Shown here: positions 1-10,315 of the stretch, in pieces
Layout: each line of letters starts with the position of its first letter
How positions within the stretch are numbered: the stretch's first letter is position 1
Source of the DNA: Tenacibaculum discolor
GTDB taxonomy: Bacteria; Bacteroidota; Bacteroidia; Flavobacteriales; Flavobacteriaceae
DNA length: 64,000 nucleotides
Direction of reading: 5' to 3'
Assembly: GCF_003664185.1 (NCBI RefSeq)
Contig: NZ_RCCS01000009.1
Coordinates: 186,001-250,000 of the forward strand
The notes under the pieces: model-generated
Database searches by the model: none
Told to the model about the DNA's origin: nothing
Seen by the model: the letters and a program-made list of their open reading frames with translations, nothing else
Program-made: the position numbers and the translations under genes

Positions 1-3
1 TAA

Positions 4-1131
4 TTATTTAAATACTGTATCGAATGAGTTAACTATACTGTCTAAAGGTGTTGGAACAGGTTTAATTTTTGCTCCAGAACGTACTTTATTTAAACCTTTA
101 GCCAAAATGGTTTGTTCTATTGACAATCCTGATTTTACTACATAAACTTTTCCTACTTGTGCTTCAACTTCAATAGTTTTTTCAGCCAAAGAATCATTAT
201 TTACTATATAAACATATACTTTACCTTGACGTTCAAATGTAGATTCTGAAGGTATAATTAATGCATCGTTATGCACTTTAGGTATTAAGATTGTGCCACT
301 ACTTCCGTTACGTAACAAACCTGCTTTATTATCAAACTTTGCTCTAAAGCTAATAGTTCCTGTTTGCTGGTTAATATCTCCTGCAATAGTTTCAATAACT
401 CCTGTTTGCTCATATTCTTTTCCGTTAGCCAATAGTAACTTTACTGGTGGCAATTTTTTAATTTTTTCATCCATTGTCTCCCCTTCTGCTGAAGCAATAA
501 AATTTAAAAACTCTTTTTCATTCATAGAAAAGTATGCATATACATTTTTTATAGAAGCTACTTTTGTTAGTGGCATTGCACTTTGTGCGCTTACTAAAGC
601 TCCTTTTCTATAATTAATTGAACCTACAAATCCGTTTACAGGACTTTTTATATTAGCATAGTTAATATTAGCTACAATACTATTGTAAGCACTCTTTGCT
701 TGTGCTAAGCTTGCTTTTGCTGTTTCTAATTGAACTGGACTAATAATATTCTTTTCTACTAATGGTTTTAGTTTATTAACTTCTACCTGTGCTGTATTAA
801 CAGCTGCTTTTGCTGCTTCTGCATCTTGACTTAATGATTGGGTTTCTAACTTAAACAATAGTTGTCCTTGTTTAACTTTTTGCCCTTCTTTTACCAAAAC
901 GTTTTTTACGTATCCTGAAACTTTTGGTCTTATTTCACTATTTACTTCCCCTTCTATAGTTACAGGATAGCTTTGGTAATTTGTTATTGTTTTCTTCGCT
1001 ACTTTAACTACCGGAAAAGGTAACGCTGTTGGTTTTTGTTGGTTTTGTTGTTGTTGTTGTTTTCCACAGCTTGTAAAAAATAATGCAACAATGCTAAGAA
1101 TAGCAATACCGTATATATATTGATATTTCAT
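4..1131 (-). CDS. RND efflux periplasmic adaptor (membrane fusion protein), lipoprotein
   Basis: This 375-residue protein is a membrane fusion (AcrA/MexA-type) adaptor that would link an inner-membrane RND pump to an outer-membrane channel. The N-terminus is a lipoprotein signal peptide with the lipobox FTSC followed by a Gln-rich linker (residues about 24-33). Then come a biotinyl-lipoyl half with the phrase VKEGQKVKQGQLLFKLE (about 80-96), an alpha-helical hairpin rich in Ala/Lys/Gln (about 100-150), and the second lipoyl half with PVNGFVGSINYRKG. These are the normal adaptor landmarks, and the length is typical. It lies 30 bp downstream of a GbsR/MarR-type regulator on the same strand, so the two probably form one operon. 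The pump gene would be expected just beyond the left edge of the window, but it is not visible. The substrate cannot be told from the sequence. Confidence 0.92.
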   Translation of the reverse strand: MKYQYIYGIAILSIVALFFTSCGKQQQQQNQQKPTALPFPVVKVAKKTITNYQSYPVTIEGEVNSEIRPKVSGYVKNVLVKEGQKVKQGQLLFKLETQSLSQDAEAAKAAVNTAQVEVNKLKPLVEKNIISPVQLETAKASLAQAKSAYNSIVANINYANIKSPVNGFVGSINYRKGALVSAQSAMPLTKVASIKNVYAYFSMNEKEFLNFIASAEGETMDEKIKKLPPVKLLLANGKEYEQTGVIETIAGDINQQTGTISFRAKFDNKAGLLRNGSSGTILIPKVHNDALIIPSESTFERQGKVYVYIVNNDSLAEKTIEVEAQVGKVYVVKSGLSIEQTILAKGLNKVRSGAKIKPVPTPLDSIVNSFDTVFK

Positions 1132-1161
1132 TTTATGTATATAATAATTAGTGTTTGTGGT

Positions 1162-1641
1162 TTATAATTTTTCTTTCAGTTTTGTAATAGATTCTATAGC
1201 TCCATCTAAAAACTCAATAAAACTATCATGAAAATCAAGATCAAACTTATCGTCTTCTTCCAGTGTTTTATTAATATCTTCTTTATATTCTTTCACCTCT
1301 AGATGTAACTCCTTTTCAGCTTCCCATTCTTCTACCATACTGCTTATTCCTTGTAACATGGTATCATTATTAAGAATAAAGTATTTTTTTCTGTCTCCTG
1401 TTTTTGTAAAGTAACTTACCTTCTTTAATCCTTGTAAATGATTAAGATGTGTTGAAATTGTACTTTTACTAGCACATAAACTAGAAACTAAATCTTCAAA
1501 GGTTGTTCCTTGTTTTCCGGTTAAAATAATGTACGAGAATATCCTTGCTGCTACTGGAGCCAACTGCTCTTTTTTTTCTAAAAAAATCCCGAGCTTCTCA
1601 ACTAATTCACATTTTCTCTTTTCTGCTTGATTCATCATCAT
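1162..1641 (-). CDS. GbsR/MarR-type winged-helix transcriptional regulator
   Basis: This regulator of about 159 residues has a winged helix-turn-helix at roughly residues 35-90, including the recognition stretch ASKSTISTHLNHLQGLKKV, and a charged helical C-terminus likely to mediate dimerisation. GbsR-like regulators in flavobacteria commonly sit at the head of RND efflux operons and repress them, and the adaptor gene follows directly here. A longer reading from a TTG at 1659 is possible. I prefer the ATG cluster at 1641-1633 (three consecutive Met codons), because a good -7 element (TATTTTTG, minus strand, 1664-1657) covers the TTG and would put the transcript start just inside it. A perfect inverted repeat lies right upstream and may be its own operator. 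The family is fairly sure; the ligand is unknown. Confidence 0.85.
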   Translation of the reverse strand: MMMNQAEKRKCELVEKLGIFLEKKEQLAPVAARIFSYIILTGKQGTTFEDLVSSLCASKSTISTHLNHLQGLKKVSYFTKTGDRKKYFILNNDTMLQGISSMVEEWEAEKELHLEVKEYKEDINKTLEEDDKFDLDFHDSFIEFLDGAIESITKLKEKL

Positions 1642-1656
1642 TAAAAATTTACTCTG

Positions 1657-1689
1657 CAAAAATAAGTTTTAGTTCGGAACAATCCGAAC
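1657..1689 (-). promoter_or_regulatory. Promoter -7 box with overlapping palindromic operator of the efflux regulator
   Basis: A perfect inverted repeat GTTCGGA-ACAA-TCCGAAC occupies 1672-1689. It is followed on the minus strand by TATTTTTG (1664-1657), which matches the Bacteroidota -7 consensus TAnnTTTG. A TTG at 1682-1680 lies inside the palindrome but only 15 bases from the -7 box, shorter than the usual 17-23. A dimeric repressor bound here would cover the -33 region. That it is the GbsR-type protein encoded downstream is inference from position. Confidence 0.65.
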
Positions 1690-2402
1690 CAAACGAAGTT
1701 AAAAAAATGTTAATAGATTCTTAACAAACAGCAATCGTTTTAGTCTCTTAACAAGGATATGTAACACTTCATACTCTAAAACAGTCCTAAAAAACACAAA
1801 TTCAACACAATAAAAAAAACACCGCAAAATAAATTTTACTGATTATTATATTTTATTTTAATGTTTTTTTCATTATATTCACAAAGAATTAATAATTTAA
1901 GTATTGATTTTATCGCAAAGAATCAATGTCTTTTTATTAAAAAAGTACCCTTAAAGTTAAAATACTATTTACTGTCAATAATTGGCTGTTGGAAACTAAG
2001 TAACTCCTTTTTGGTTTTACTGGAACACATTTAAGTTTTTTTAATTTAAGCTCTCGCACCATGATTACTTATCTCTTACCTCATCAAAAAGGTTAGCTAT
2101 AATTAATACTATTATTTCTCACCAAAATTTTTAACACGACCTACTGCTACTTCATCAACCATGCTGTTGCTTTTTAGACTACCATTAATGGAAGCCTTAT
2201 AACTATATCTAATACTCAGTAACTAATTATACCCCCGTAAAATGAACTCTGATTTATTGCTTTGTTAAAAAATTAGCTATCACATCTTAATATTTAGAAG
2301 CTTTTTTACAACATTATTAAACTAATGTAATGACTGTCTGTGTCCACAAACCACTATCTAGGACTTGACGGGTTCTTTACAATGTCTAACCAATCAACTA
2401 TT
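1690..2402. other. Non-coding gap upstream of the adhesin operon
   Basis: About 710 bases of very AT-rich sequence lie between the efflux regulator and the adhesin. I see no credible gene, tRNA or clear hairpin terminator in it. It probably contains the promoter and a long leader for the adhesin operon, but no convincing TTG/TAnnTTTG pair stands out. Confidence 0.5.
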
Positions 2403-5400
2403 ATGAAAAGAATTACCCAAACGTACTTAACGTTGCAAAAAACTTGCATACAATTCAAATTCACTTCTTTATTTTTCTTGTTTTTAATTCTTACATCCTT
2501 TTCTGAAAAAAGAAGTTTAAGTGACAATATTAATCTCTCTCCGCCAATAGTAGTTCCTTGTAACACTGATTCTCCTGTTGCTATTATTGCATCTAGTTTT
2601 ACTGATTTAACAGTAAACGAAAACACTGATGGTCTCTGTTTGTTAGGATGCGGAATTTCTAATCTTAACAATTTAACAGATTCCGATCTTACAAACTACA
2701 CCACTGTATCTACATTGCTAGGATTAGGAGTAACCCATACAATTACAGCAACCGATGAAACAACCGATGAATATTTTGAAGCTGGAAGTTATGCTGGTTT
2801 TTTAATAGAAAACGTTTCTGTAGCTCAAATAGATTTACTCGGTTCAATCACCATAAGAACTTATCTAAACGGTGCTGAACAAGAAACAAGTTCTGGAAAT
2901 TCATTGGTAACATTAGATAGCTCTCTACTTAATAATGATCAATTCTATGTAGGCTTTTATACAACTTTAGATTATGATAGTATTGAAATTTCCGCTACTA
3001 GTTTAGCTGGTATTGCATCAAGCACTAATATTTATTATCCTGTTACTAACAGTTTTTGCGTTGGTCCTACTTTAGAGTCCAATACCCCTACTGTACTAAA
3101 CAAACCTGATTTTCCTGCTCGTATTGTTGATGAACGTACTGGAATGGGAGGTCTTCTAAATGTTGGTACTGTTACAAACACCAATTCAGCAATTGATTCA
3201 AACAGTAACACATACGCTAGTATTGATTTTACCCTAGGAGTTATAGCTACTGGTAGTATTTCAATAAAAGATGAATTAACAAATTATCTTGCAAAAACTT
3301 ATGTAGGTTTTGATATTGAAAATGCATCTGTTTTAAATCTAGAACTACTTGATGGGATTACCATAACAACTTATTTAGATGGAGTTCTACAAGAAGTTAA
3401 AACAGGAAGCTCTGAACTACTATCTGTAGACAGCGGCTTGTTATTTACTGGAACTGAACGTTCTCAAGTAGGTTTTGTTACTTCATTACCTTTTGATGAA
3501 GTTCAATTATCCATTCAACAGACTCTTTCTTTAGATTTAGGAAGCACTAGAGTTTATGATCTCATATTAGAAGCTTTTAGTGAGGGTGATTTAAACTGTG
3601 ATACAGCTACGTTATTAAACAATCCTTCTCAACCTGTAATAATTAATAACACAAACACTGGTGTAAACGGAGTAGCTTGTGTAGCTTGTGAAGTAGATAA
3701 CGCAACAAATATTATTAGCGAAAGTGAATCTGACTTTGCTATGATAAATATAACTGCTGGTGTTGCAAGCACAGCTTCTATTTCAGTTGAAAATGTACTA
3801 AGTAATTTTCCTTCTGGAAGCTCTGCTGGTTTTGTTATTAGGGATACAAATAACCTTTTACAATTAGATTTATTAAACTCTCTAACTATAACAACGTATT
3901 TAGATGGTTCAGTACAAGAAACACAATCTGGAAATAATTTACTAGCTCTTGAAGCTTTAGGTCTAATAAATATAACTCCATCTACAACTAATGGTTTTTA
4001 TTTAGTAGGTTTTTCTACTTCACTTGAATACGATGAAATTCAGCTTACTGTCAGCTCACTCGCTGCTACTATTAATAGTATTGAGGTTTATGGAAGCTAC
4101 GTAGACAATTCAATAAAAATATCTGGAAATACAATAAAAGAAACATCTATAGGAGCTTCAGATGGAAGTATTTCTCTATCTGTATCTGGAGGAACACCTC
4201 CTTACACCTATCTATGGAGTCCTGGAGGTCAAACATCTTCTTCTATTTCAGGGTTAACTCAAGGGAACTACACTGCGACTGTAACAGACTCTAATGGATG
4301 TCAATCTACAGCAGAATATATTATTTTTACTGATGGTGTACAATATCCTATTCCTTGTAATACAGAAAATCCTGTAGCTATAACAAATGATAATTTTACA
4401 GATTTAACAGTAGGTGAAAATACTTCTGGACTCTGTGTAGTAGGCTGTGGAATTTCAGACGCTAATAATATTATAGATACCGACCCTTCTAGCTTTGCTT
4501 CTGTATCAACGCTTGTTGGTCTTGGAGTAACACATACTTTAACAGTAACAGATAATACAGCTAGTGAGTTTATCGAATCAGGTGGTTACGCAGGTTTTTT
4601 AATAGAAAATACTTCTGTAATTCAAGCTGACCTTTTAGGTGCAATTACCATAACAACTTACCTTGATGGAGTACAACAAGAAACCAATACAAGCACTTCA
4701 TTACTAGCTTTAGACAGCCCTATTTTAGGAGATGATCAGTTTTATGTTGGCTTTTATACTTCTATGAATTATGATGCTGTTGAAATCTCTATTTCAAGTT
4801 TAGCTGGAGTAGCATCAACAACAAACATTTATGCAGCTGTAACAAATAGATTTTGCGAAGGACCTGAATTAACTTGTAACACGGCTACTCAACTTACCAA
4901 ACCAAACTTTCCTGTAAGAGCTGTAGAGGAGCATACAGGAAATGGAGGGCTTTTAACACTAGGCAGTGTAAATAACATTAATAATGCTATCGATTCTGAC
5001 ACTTCAAATTATGCTTCTATAAACTTATTAGCAGGTGTAGCAGGCACAGCATCTATAGCCTACAAAAATGAAATTACCGATTATACCGCTAATACTTTTG
5101 CTGGTTTTGATATTGAAAACACTACTCTTTTAAACACTCAATTATTTGATGCCATTACCATTACCACATATTTAGATGGAGTACTTGTTGAATCAAAAAC
5201 AGGTGCAACTGAGTTACTTCCTATATATTCTGGATTATTATTAACAGGAAGTGAATCTGTACGATTAGGATTCATAACCACAGCACCCTTTGACGAAGTA
5301 CAACTTTCTATAACACAAACTCTTTCTTTAGATTTAGGTAGTACCCGAATTTATGGAATGGTACTTCAATCTTTCTGCCCAGGAACAATTAATTGTGATG

Positions 5401-8400
5401 AACCTTACGTAATATCAAACCCCAGTAATTCGGTTATTATTAACAACGAAAATACAGGAACCGACGGTGTTGCTTGTATTGCTTGTGAAGTTGACAATGC
5501 CGTAAATGTTATATCTGAAGACAATTCTGATTATGCTCTTATAAACATTGTAGCTGGTGTAGCAGGAAGTGCTTCAATTTCAGTTCAAGATGTACTTGTT
5601 GATTACCCTGCTGGTACACAAGCTGGATTTGTGATTAGAGATACAAATGATTTACTTCAAGCAGACTTGTTAAATACACTCACCATCACAACTTATCTTG
5701 ATGGCGTTCAACAAGAGCAACAAACAGCAAACAACCTACTCGCTATTGAAGCTCTAGGTTTAGTAAATATTACTCCAACTAGCACAGATAGTTTTTATGT
5801 TGTAGCTTTTGACACTAGCACTAGTTTTGATGAAGTTCAATTAACTGTAAACTCATTAGTTGCAGCAGTAAACTCAATTGAAGTTTACGGTGGATATATT
5901 GATGCTACTAGTACATCTTTTTGTCAACAAGCTGGTATTGCTTTATTAAAAGAAGGTATTTTTAATGACCTAGATAATGACGGATGCGCAAATCTAGGTG
6001 AAACAATTACATATACTTATACCGTAACCAATACAGGCAATGTTAGCATTACAAACGTTGAATTAACAGACCCTATTTCTCCTTCTCCTTTAACATTAGA
6101 CTCTGGTGATACTGATGGTGATAACGAATTAGATGTTGACGAAACATGGATATACTCACTAGACTATATTATTACTCAAGATGATATTGACAATGGTTCT
6201 GTTACTGGTCAAGCTACTGTAACTGGAGTGAGCGCAGGAGGAACTAACGTAAGTGATCTATCTGACGATAACAGCATATTAGAAGACGATCCAACTATAG
6301 TTAGTTTATGCCAAACTGAAGATATAGCACTGATTAAACAAGGTACAATTAATGATGAAAACGGTGATGGTTGTAGCGATGATGGAGAAACTATAACTTT
6401 TTTCCTTTCTGTAATAAACACAGGAAACACAACACTAAATTCGGTAGTCGTAATCGACCCCTTAATATCAGTCTCTTACAGTTCAGGAGACACTGACTCA
6501 GATAATGAATTAGATGTTGATGAAGTGTGGATATACACAGGATCTTATATTATTACTCCGCCTGATATCGCAAATACATCTGTAGAAAATCAAGCAACTG
6601 TACAAGCAAGTACCGTTTCCGGAGGTACAGTAACTGATGCATCAGACGACAACAGTATTTTAGAGGATGACATAACATCTATTGATTTATGTCAAGCACC
6701 AGATATCGCCATTGTTAAAACAGCTACTTTTAACGATGAAAATTCAGATGGGTGTAGTAATGTTGGTGAAACTATAATGTATACAATGACAGTTACCAAC
6801 CAAGGAAATACTGGTTTAGTAAATGTAACTGTAAATGATCCTCTACTAGGTGGAGTTGTTACTCTAGATTCAGGAGATTTAAACACCAACAATACACTTG
6901 ATGTAGGTGAAATTTGGATTTACACTGCTGATTACGCCTTAACACAAATAAATATTGATACTGGATCAATTACTAATCAAGCTACAGCTAGTGGAGAATC
7001 ATCACTAGGCGTAATTGTTACAGATTTATCTGATGACAATAGTGTACTTGAAGACGACCAAACACAAACTACACTATGCCAATCCGATAGTATTGCACTT
7101 ATTAAAACAGCTACTTTTAATGACGGAAATACAGATGGCTGTAGTGATGTAGGAGAAACAATAACTTACAACTTTACGCTTACAAACACAGGAAATACTA
7201 CTATTACAAATGTAGTACTTACTGATCCAATGCTTGGTGGTACAATTACTCTTGCATCTGGTGACACTGACACTGACAATCAACTTGATATTAATGAAAC
7301 TTGGAGTTATTCTGCTAATTATACTATTACTCAAGCTAACATTGATAATGGTTCAGTAAACAACCAGGCAACTGTTACAGGCACAAGTATTAGCGGTAAT
7401 AATGTAAGTGATTTATCTGATAATGATAGTGTACTTGAAGATGATCAAACACAAACTACATTGTGTCAATCCGATGGTGTTGCACTTATTAAGACAGCCA
7501 CTTTCAATGACGAAAATACTGATGGTTGTAGCGACGTAGGAGAAACAACAACTTACAACTTTACGCTTACAAACACAGGAAATACTACTATTACAAATGT
7601 AATTCTTACTGATCCAATGCTTGGTGGTACAATTACTCTTGCGTCTGGTGACACTGACAGTGACAATCAACTTGATATTAATGAAACTTGGAATTATTCT
7701 GCTAATTACACCATTACTCAAGCTAACATTGATAATGGTTCAGTAAACAACCAAGCAACTGTCACAGGTACAAGTATTAGCGGTAATAATGTAAGTGATT
7801 TATCTGATAATGATAGTATTCTTGAAGACGATCAAACACAAACTACATTGTGTCAATCCGATGGTATTGCGCTTATTAAAACAGCTACTTTCAATGATGA
7901 GGATACTGATGGTTGTAGTGATATTGGTGAAACAATAACTTATAACTTTACACTAACCAACACAGGAAATACAAGCATTACAAATGTTGTTCTAACCGAC
8001 CCTATGCTTGGTGGTACAATTACTCTTGCGTCTGGTGACACTGACAGTGACAATCAACTTGATATTAATGAAACTTGGAGTTATTCTGCTAGTTACACTA
8101 TTACCCAAACTAATATTGATAATGGTTTTGTAAACAACCAAGCGACTGTTACAGGTACAAGTATTAGCGGTAATAATGTAAGTGACTTATCTGATAATGA
8201 TAGTATTCTTGAAGATGACCAAACACAAACTACATTATGTCAATCCGATGGTATCGCGCTTATTAAAACAGCTACTTTCAATGATGAGGATACTGATAGT
8301 TGTAGTGATATTGGTGAAACAATAACCTATAACTTTACACTAACCAACACAGGAAATACAAGCATTACAAATGTTGTTCTAACCGACCCTATGCTTGGTG

Positions 8401-9353
8401 GCACAATTACTCTTGCTTCAGGTGATACCGATAGCGATAATCAACTTGATTCTAATGAAACCTGGAACTACACTTCCAATTACGCTATTACACAAGCTGA
8501 TATTAATAATGGCTCTATAAGTAATCAGGCAACCGTTACAGGTACGAGTACTAATGGAAATGATGTAAGCGATTTATCAGACAATGACAATATTCTTGAA
8601 GACGACCAAACTCAAACTACATTGTGTCAACCCAATAGTATTTCTCTTGAAAAAGTAAGCACCTTTAATGATGCTAATGGAGATGGATATGCAAATGCTG
8701 GAGAAACAATAACATATAGTTTTATTGTATACAACATTGGTGCTACAACATTATATAACATTACTTTACAAGATAATTTGCCTGGTATTACCATCAACGG
8801 TAACACCATTCCCCAACTATTGCCTGGTGAAGTAGATAGCACAACCTTTACTGCTATTTATGTTATAACTGAGCAAGACTTAGCAAATGAATCCGTCACT
8901 AATCAAGCCTTAGTTACTGCAGAGGATTCTTCTGGAGATTCAATTACTGATACTTCAGACGACCCAGAAAATCTAGATGATATTGATATTGATAATGATG
9001 GTGATCCAGATGACCCTACAATAACAGATTTACCTGTTGAAGAAATTGCTTTTGAAATTTTTAATGCTGTTTCTCCTGACCAAGATGGAGCAAATGACTT
9101 CTTCCGTATTAACGGTATTGAAAATTACCCTAATAATAATTTAAAGGTTTTCAACAGATGGGGTGTTTTAGTTTATCAAACTGATGCTTATGGAATTAAT
9201 GGAAATTTATTTAGAGGAATATCTGAAGGACGTGCAACAGTTAGCAAAGATCAAAAACTACCCACTGGTACGTATTTCTATATACTCACACGATGGAACT
9301 CCAACCAAGAAGCTATGACTAACAAAGGATATTTATATCTAAAAAGAAACTAA
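2403..9353 (+). CDS. Giant T9SS-exported surface adhesin (SprB-like/DUF11 repeats, gliding-type C-terminal domain)
   Basis: A protein of about 2316 residues exported by the type IX secretion system. The preferred start is the ATG at 2403, which gives a signal peptide with a Lys/Arg-containing head and the hydrophobic run SLFFLFLILTS; a GTG at 2340 would add 21 unlikely residues. Three related modules of about 150 residues follow, then a SprB-type repeat (nt about 4140-4330, phrase GGTPPYTYLWSPGGQTSS), then a second copy of the three-module set, then eight DUF11-type repeats (5928-9030). The last ~95 residues are the gliding motility-associated C-terminal domain (VFNRWGVLVYQT ... LPTGTYFYIL), a type B T9SS sorting signal. 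It starts a three-gene operon with a PorP/SprF protein 15 bp and an OmpA-family protein further downstream, the usual partners of such adhesins. A role in adhesion or gliding is inferred from the family. Confidence 0.93.
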   Translation: MKRITQTYLTLQKTCIQFKFTSLFFLFLILTSFSEKRSLSDNINLSPPIVVPCNTDSPVAIIASSFTDLTVNENTDGLCLLGCGISNLNNLTDSDLTNYTTVSTLLGLGVTHTITATDETTDEYFEAGSYAGFLIENVSVAQIDLLGSITIRTYLNGAEQETSSGNSLVTLDSSLLNNDQFYVGFYTTLDYDSIEISATSLAGIASSTNIYYPVTNSFCVGPTLESNTPTVLNKPDFPARIVDERTGMGGLLNVGTVTNTNSAIDSNSNTYASIDFTLGVIATGSISIKDELTNYLAKTYVGFDIENASVLNLELLDGITITTYLDGVLQEVKTGSSELLSVDSGLLFTGTERSQVGFVTSLPFDEVQLSIQQTLSLDLGSTRVYDLILEAFSEGDLNCDTATLLNNPSQPVIINNTNTGVNGVACVACEVDNATNIISESESDFAMINITAGVASTASISVENVLSNFPSGSSAGFVIRDTNNLLQLDLLNSLTITTYLDGSVQETQSGNNLLALEALGLINITPSTTNGFYLVGFSTSLEYDEIQLTVSSLAATINSIEVYGSYVDNSIKISGNTIKETSIGASDGSISLSVSGGTPPYTYLWSPGGQTSSSISGLTQGNYTATVTDSNGCQSTAEYIIFTDGVQYPIPCNTENPVAITNDNFTDLTVGENTSGLCVVGCGISDANNIIDTDPSSFASVSTLVGLGVTHTLTVTDNTASEFIESGGYAGFLIENTSVIQADLLGAITITTYLDGVQQETNTSTSLLALDSPILGDDQFYVGFYTSMNYDAVEISISSLAGVASTTNIYAAVTNRFCEGPELTCNTATQLTKPNFPVRAVEEHTGNGGLLTLGSVNNINNAIDSDTSNYASINLLAGVAGTASIAYKNEITDYTANTFAGFDIENTTLLNTQLFDAITITTYLDGVLVESKTGATELLPIYSGLLLTGSESVRLGFITTAPFDEVQLSITQTLSLDLGSTRIYGMVLQSFCPGTINCDEPYVISNPSNSVIINNENTGTDGVACIACEVDNAVNVISEDNSDYALINIVAGVAGSASISVQDVLVDYPAGTQAGFVIRDTNDLLQADLLNTLTITTYLDGVQQEQQTANNLLAIEALGLVNITPTSTDSFYVVAFDTSTSFDEVQLTVNSLVAAVNSIEVYGGYIDATSTSFCQQAGIALLKEGIFNDLDNDGCANLGETITYTYTVTNTGNVSITNVELTDPISPSPLTLDSGDTDGDNELDVDETWIYSLDYIITQDDIDNGSVTGQATVTGVSAGGTNVSDLSDDNSILEDDPTIVSLCQTEDIALIKQGTINDENGDGCSDDGETITFFLSVINTGNTTLNSVVVIDPLISVSYSSGDTDSDNELDVDEVWIYTGSYIITPPDIANTSVENQATVQASTVSGGTVTDASDDNSILEDDITSIDLCQAPDIAIVKTATFNDENSDGCSNVGETIMYTMTVTNQGNTGLVNVTVNDPLLGGVVTLDSGDLNTNNTLDVGEIWIYTADYALTQINIDTGSITNQATASGESSLGVIVTDLSDDNSVLEDDQTQTTLCQSDSIALIKTATFNDGNTDGCSDVGETITYNFTLTNTGNTTITNVVLTDPMLGGTITLASGDTDTDNQLDINETWSYSANYTITQANIDNGSVNNQATVTGTSISGNNVSDLSDNDSVLEDDQTQTTLCQSDGVALIKTATFNDENTDGCSDVGETTTYNFTLTNTGNTTITNVILTDPMLGGTITLASGDTDSDNQLDINETWNYSANYTITQANIDNGSVNNQATVTGTSISGNNVSDLSDNDSILEDDQTQTTLCQSDGIALIKTATFNDEDTDGCSDIGETITYNFTLTNTGNTSITNVVLTDPMLGGTITLASGDTDSDNQLDINETWSYSASYTITQTNIDNGFVNNQATVTGTSISGNNVSDLSDNDSILEDDQTQTTLCQSDGIALIKTATFNDEDTDSCSDIGETITYNFTLTNTGNTSITNVVLTDPMLGGTITLASGDTDSDNQLDSNETWNYTSNYAITQADINNGSISNQATVTGTSTNGNDVSDLSDNDNILEDDQTQTTLCQPNSISLEKVSTFNDANGDGYANAGETITYSFIVYNIGATTLYNITLQDNLPGITINGNTIPQLLPGEVDSTTFTAIYVITEQDLANESVTNQALVTAEDSSGDSITDTSDDPENLDDIDIDNDGDPDDPTITDLPVEEIAFEIFNAVSPDQDGANDFFRINGIENYPNNNLKVFNRWGVLVYQTDAYGINGNLFRGISEGRATVSKDQKLPTGTYFYILTRWNSNQEAMTNKGYLYLKRN
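5928..8630 (+). repeat. Tandem 387-bp coding repeats inside the adhesin
   Basis: Repeat units (129 codons) begin at 5928, 6315, 6696, 7083, 7470, 7857 and 8244; an eighth, diverged unit begins at 8631. Spacing is exactly 387 bp except for one unit of 381 bp. The four units from 7083 to 8630 are close to identical at DNA level, while the outer ones have drifted. Each encodes a DUF11-like beta-sandwich with the pattern IALIKTATFND, a DGCSD/GET turn and a closing SDNDSVLEDDQTQTTLC. The Asp-rich turns suggest calcium binding, which is inference. Confidence 0.95.
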
Positions 9354-9368
9354 AAAGCGCTAAACCTA

Positions 9369-10304
9369 ATGAAACATTATTCTATATTACTATTAATAAT
9401 TATTAGTGTAAATGTGTGTTTTTCTCAACAAGATCCACAATACACTCAATACATGTATAATACTCAAGTTGTAAACCCAGGTTATATCGGTTCAAAAAAT
9501 GCTCTTGGTTTAGGTTTACTATACAGAACACAATGGGCAGGATTTGAAGGAGCTCCAAATACTGGAACTTTTACTTTTAATATGCCTTTGGGTACCTTAA
9601 AACGAAACGCAATAGGACTTTCTATTATTAATGATGAAATAGGTCCTTCTAACGAAACAGGTATTACAATAGATTATGCATACTCCTTAATTTTATCAGG
9701 ACGTTCAAGAATATCCTTTGGTATTAAAGGAGGACTGAGTATACTAGATGTAGATTATTCTAAACTGAATATATACGATGATAGCGATTGGCAATTTGCA
9801 GAAAACATTGATAAAAAAGCACAACCCCAAATAGGTGCAGGTATTTACTATAATAATGACAGACTCTACCTTGGGTTATCAGTACCTAATTTTTTCAATT
9901 CTAAACATTATAATTCAGACAGTACCAATAACAGTAATGAAGATGCTATAGCTATAGAGCGTTTGCATTATTTCTTAATAGCAGGTTATGTTTTCGATAT
10001 TAGTGAAAACCTAAAATTTAAACCTGCAACAATGTTTAAATGGGTTAATGGGTCTCCTTTACAAGCTGATTTATCTGCAAATTTTTTATTCAACAATAAA
10101 TTTACCCTTGGAGCCTCTTATCGATGGGACGCTGCAATTAGCGCCATGGCAGGATTTCAAATAACTAATCAGTTATTCTTAGGAATGGGATATGATTTTC
10201 AAACTACTGATATCGAAGACCACAGTAATGGTTCTTACGAATTCTTTTTAAGGTTTGACATCTTCAATAATCCTGAACGCATACTAACACCAAGATTCTT
10301 CTAA
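9369..10304 (+). CDS. PorP/SprF family type IX secretion outer-membrane protein
   Basis: This 311-residue protein has a signal peptide (MKHYSILLLIIISVNVCFSQ) followed by the family's opening QQDPQYTQYMYN and NPGYIGSKNALGLGLLYRTQWAGFEGAP. The rest is an alternating hydrophobic pattern of outer-membrane beta-strands ending in an aromatic residue. PorP/SprF proteins are encoded next to adhesins with type B T9SS sorting domains; SprF of Flavobacterium johnsoniae is needed for SprB to reach the surface. Here the gene follows such an adhesin by 15 bp, so the natural reading is that it is the dedicated outer-membrane partner of that adhesin. The family is certain; the exact mechanism for this client is inferred. 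Confidence 0.95.
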   Translation: MKHYSILLLIIISVNVCFSQQDPQYTQYMYNTQVVNPGYIGSKNALGLGLLYRTQWAGFEGAPNTGTFTFNMPLGTLKRNAIGLSIINDEIGPSNETGITIDYAYSLILSGRSRISFGIKGGLSILDVDYSKLNIYDDSDWQFAENIDKKAQPQIGAGIYYNNDRLYLGLSVPNFFNSKHYNSDSTNNSNEDAIAIERLHYFLIAGYVFDISENLKFKPATMFKWVNGSPLQADLSANFLFNNKFTLGASYRWDAAISAMAGFQITNQLFLGMGYDFQTTDIEDHSNGSYEFFLRFDIFNNPERILTPRFF

Positions 10305-10315
10305 ACTTTAATATC

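Noticed and set aside
7074..7721. Minus-strand frames within the adhesin repeats
   Set aside because: They repeat with the same 387-bp period because they are antisense images of the repeat units; no independent gene signals.
5928..8630. CRISPR-like or other non-coding repeat array
   Set aside because: The 387-bp units are exact multiples of three and lie inside one open frame encoding a protein domain repeat.
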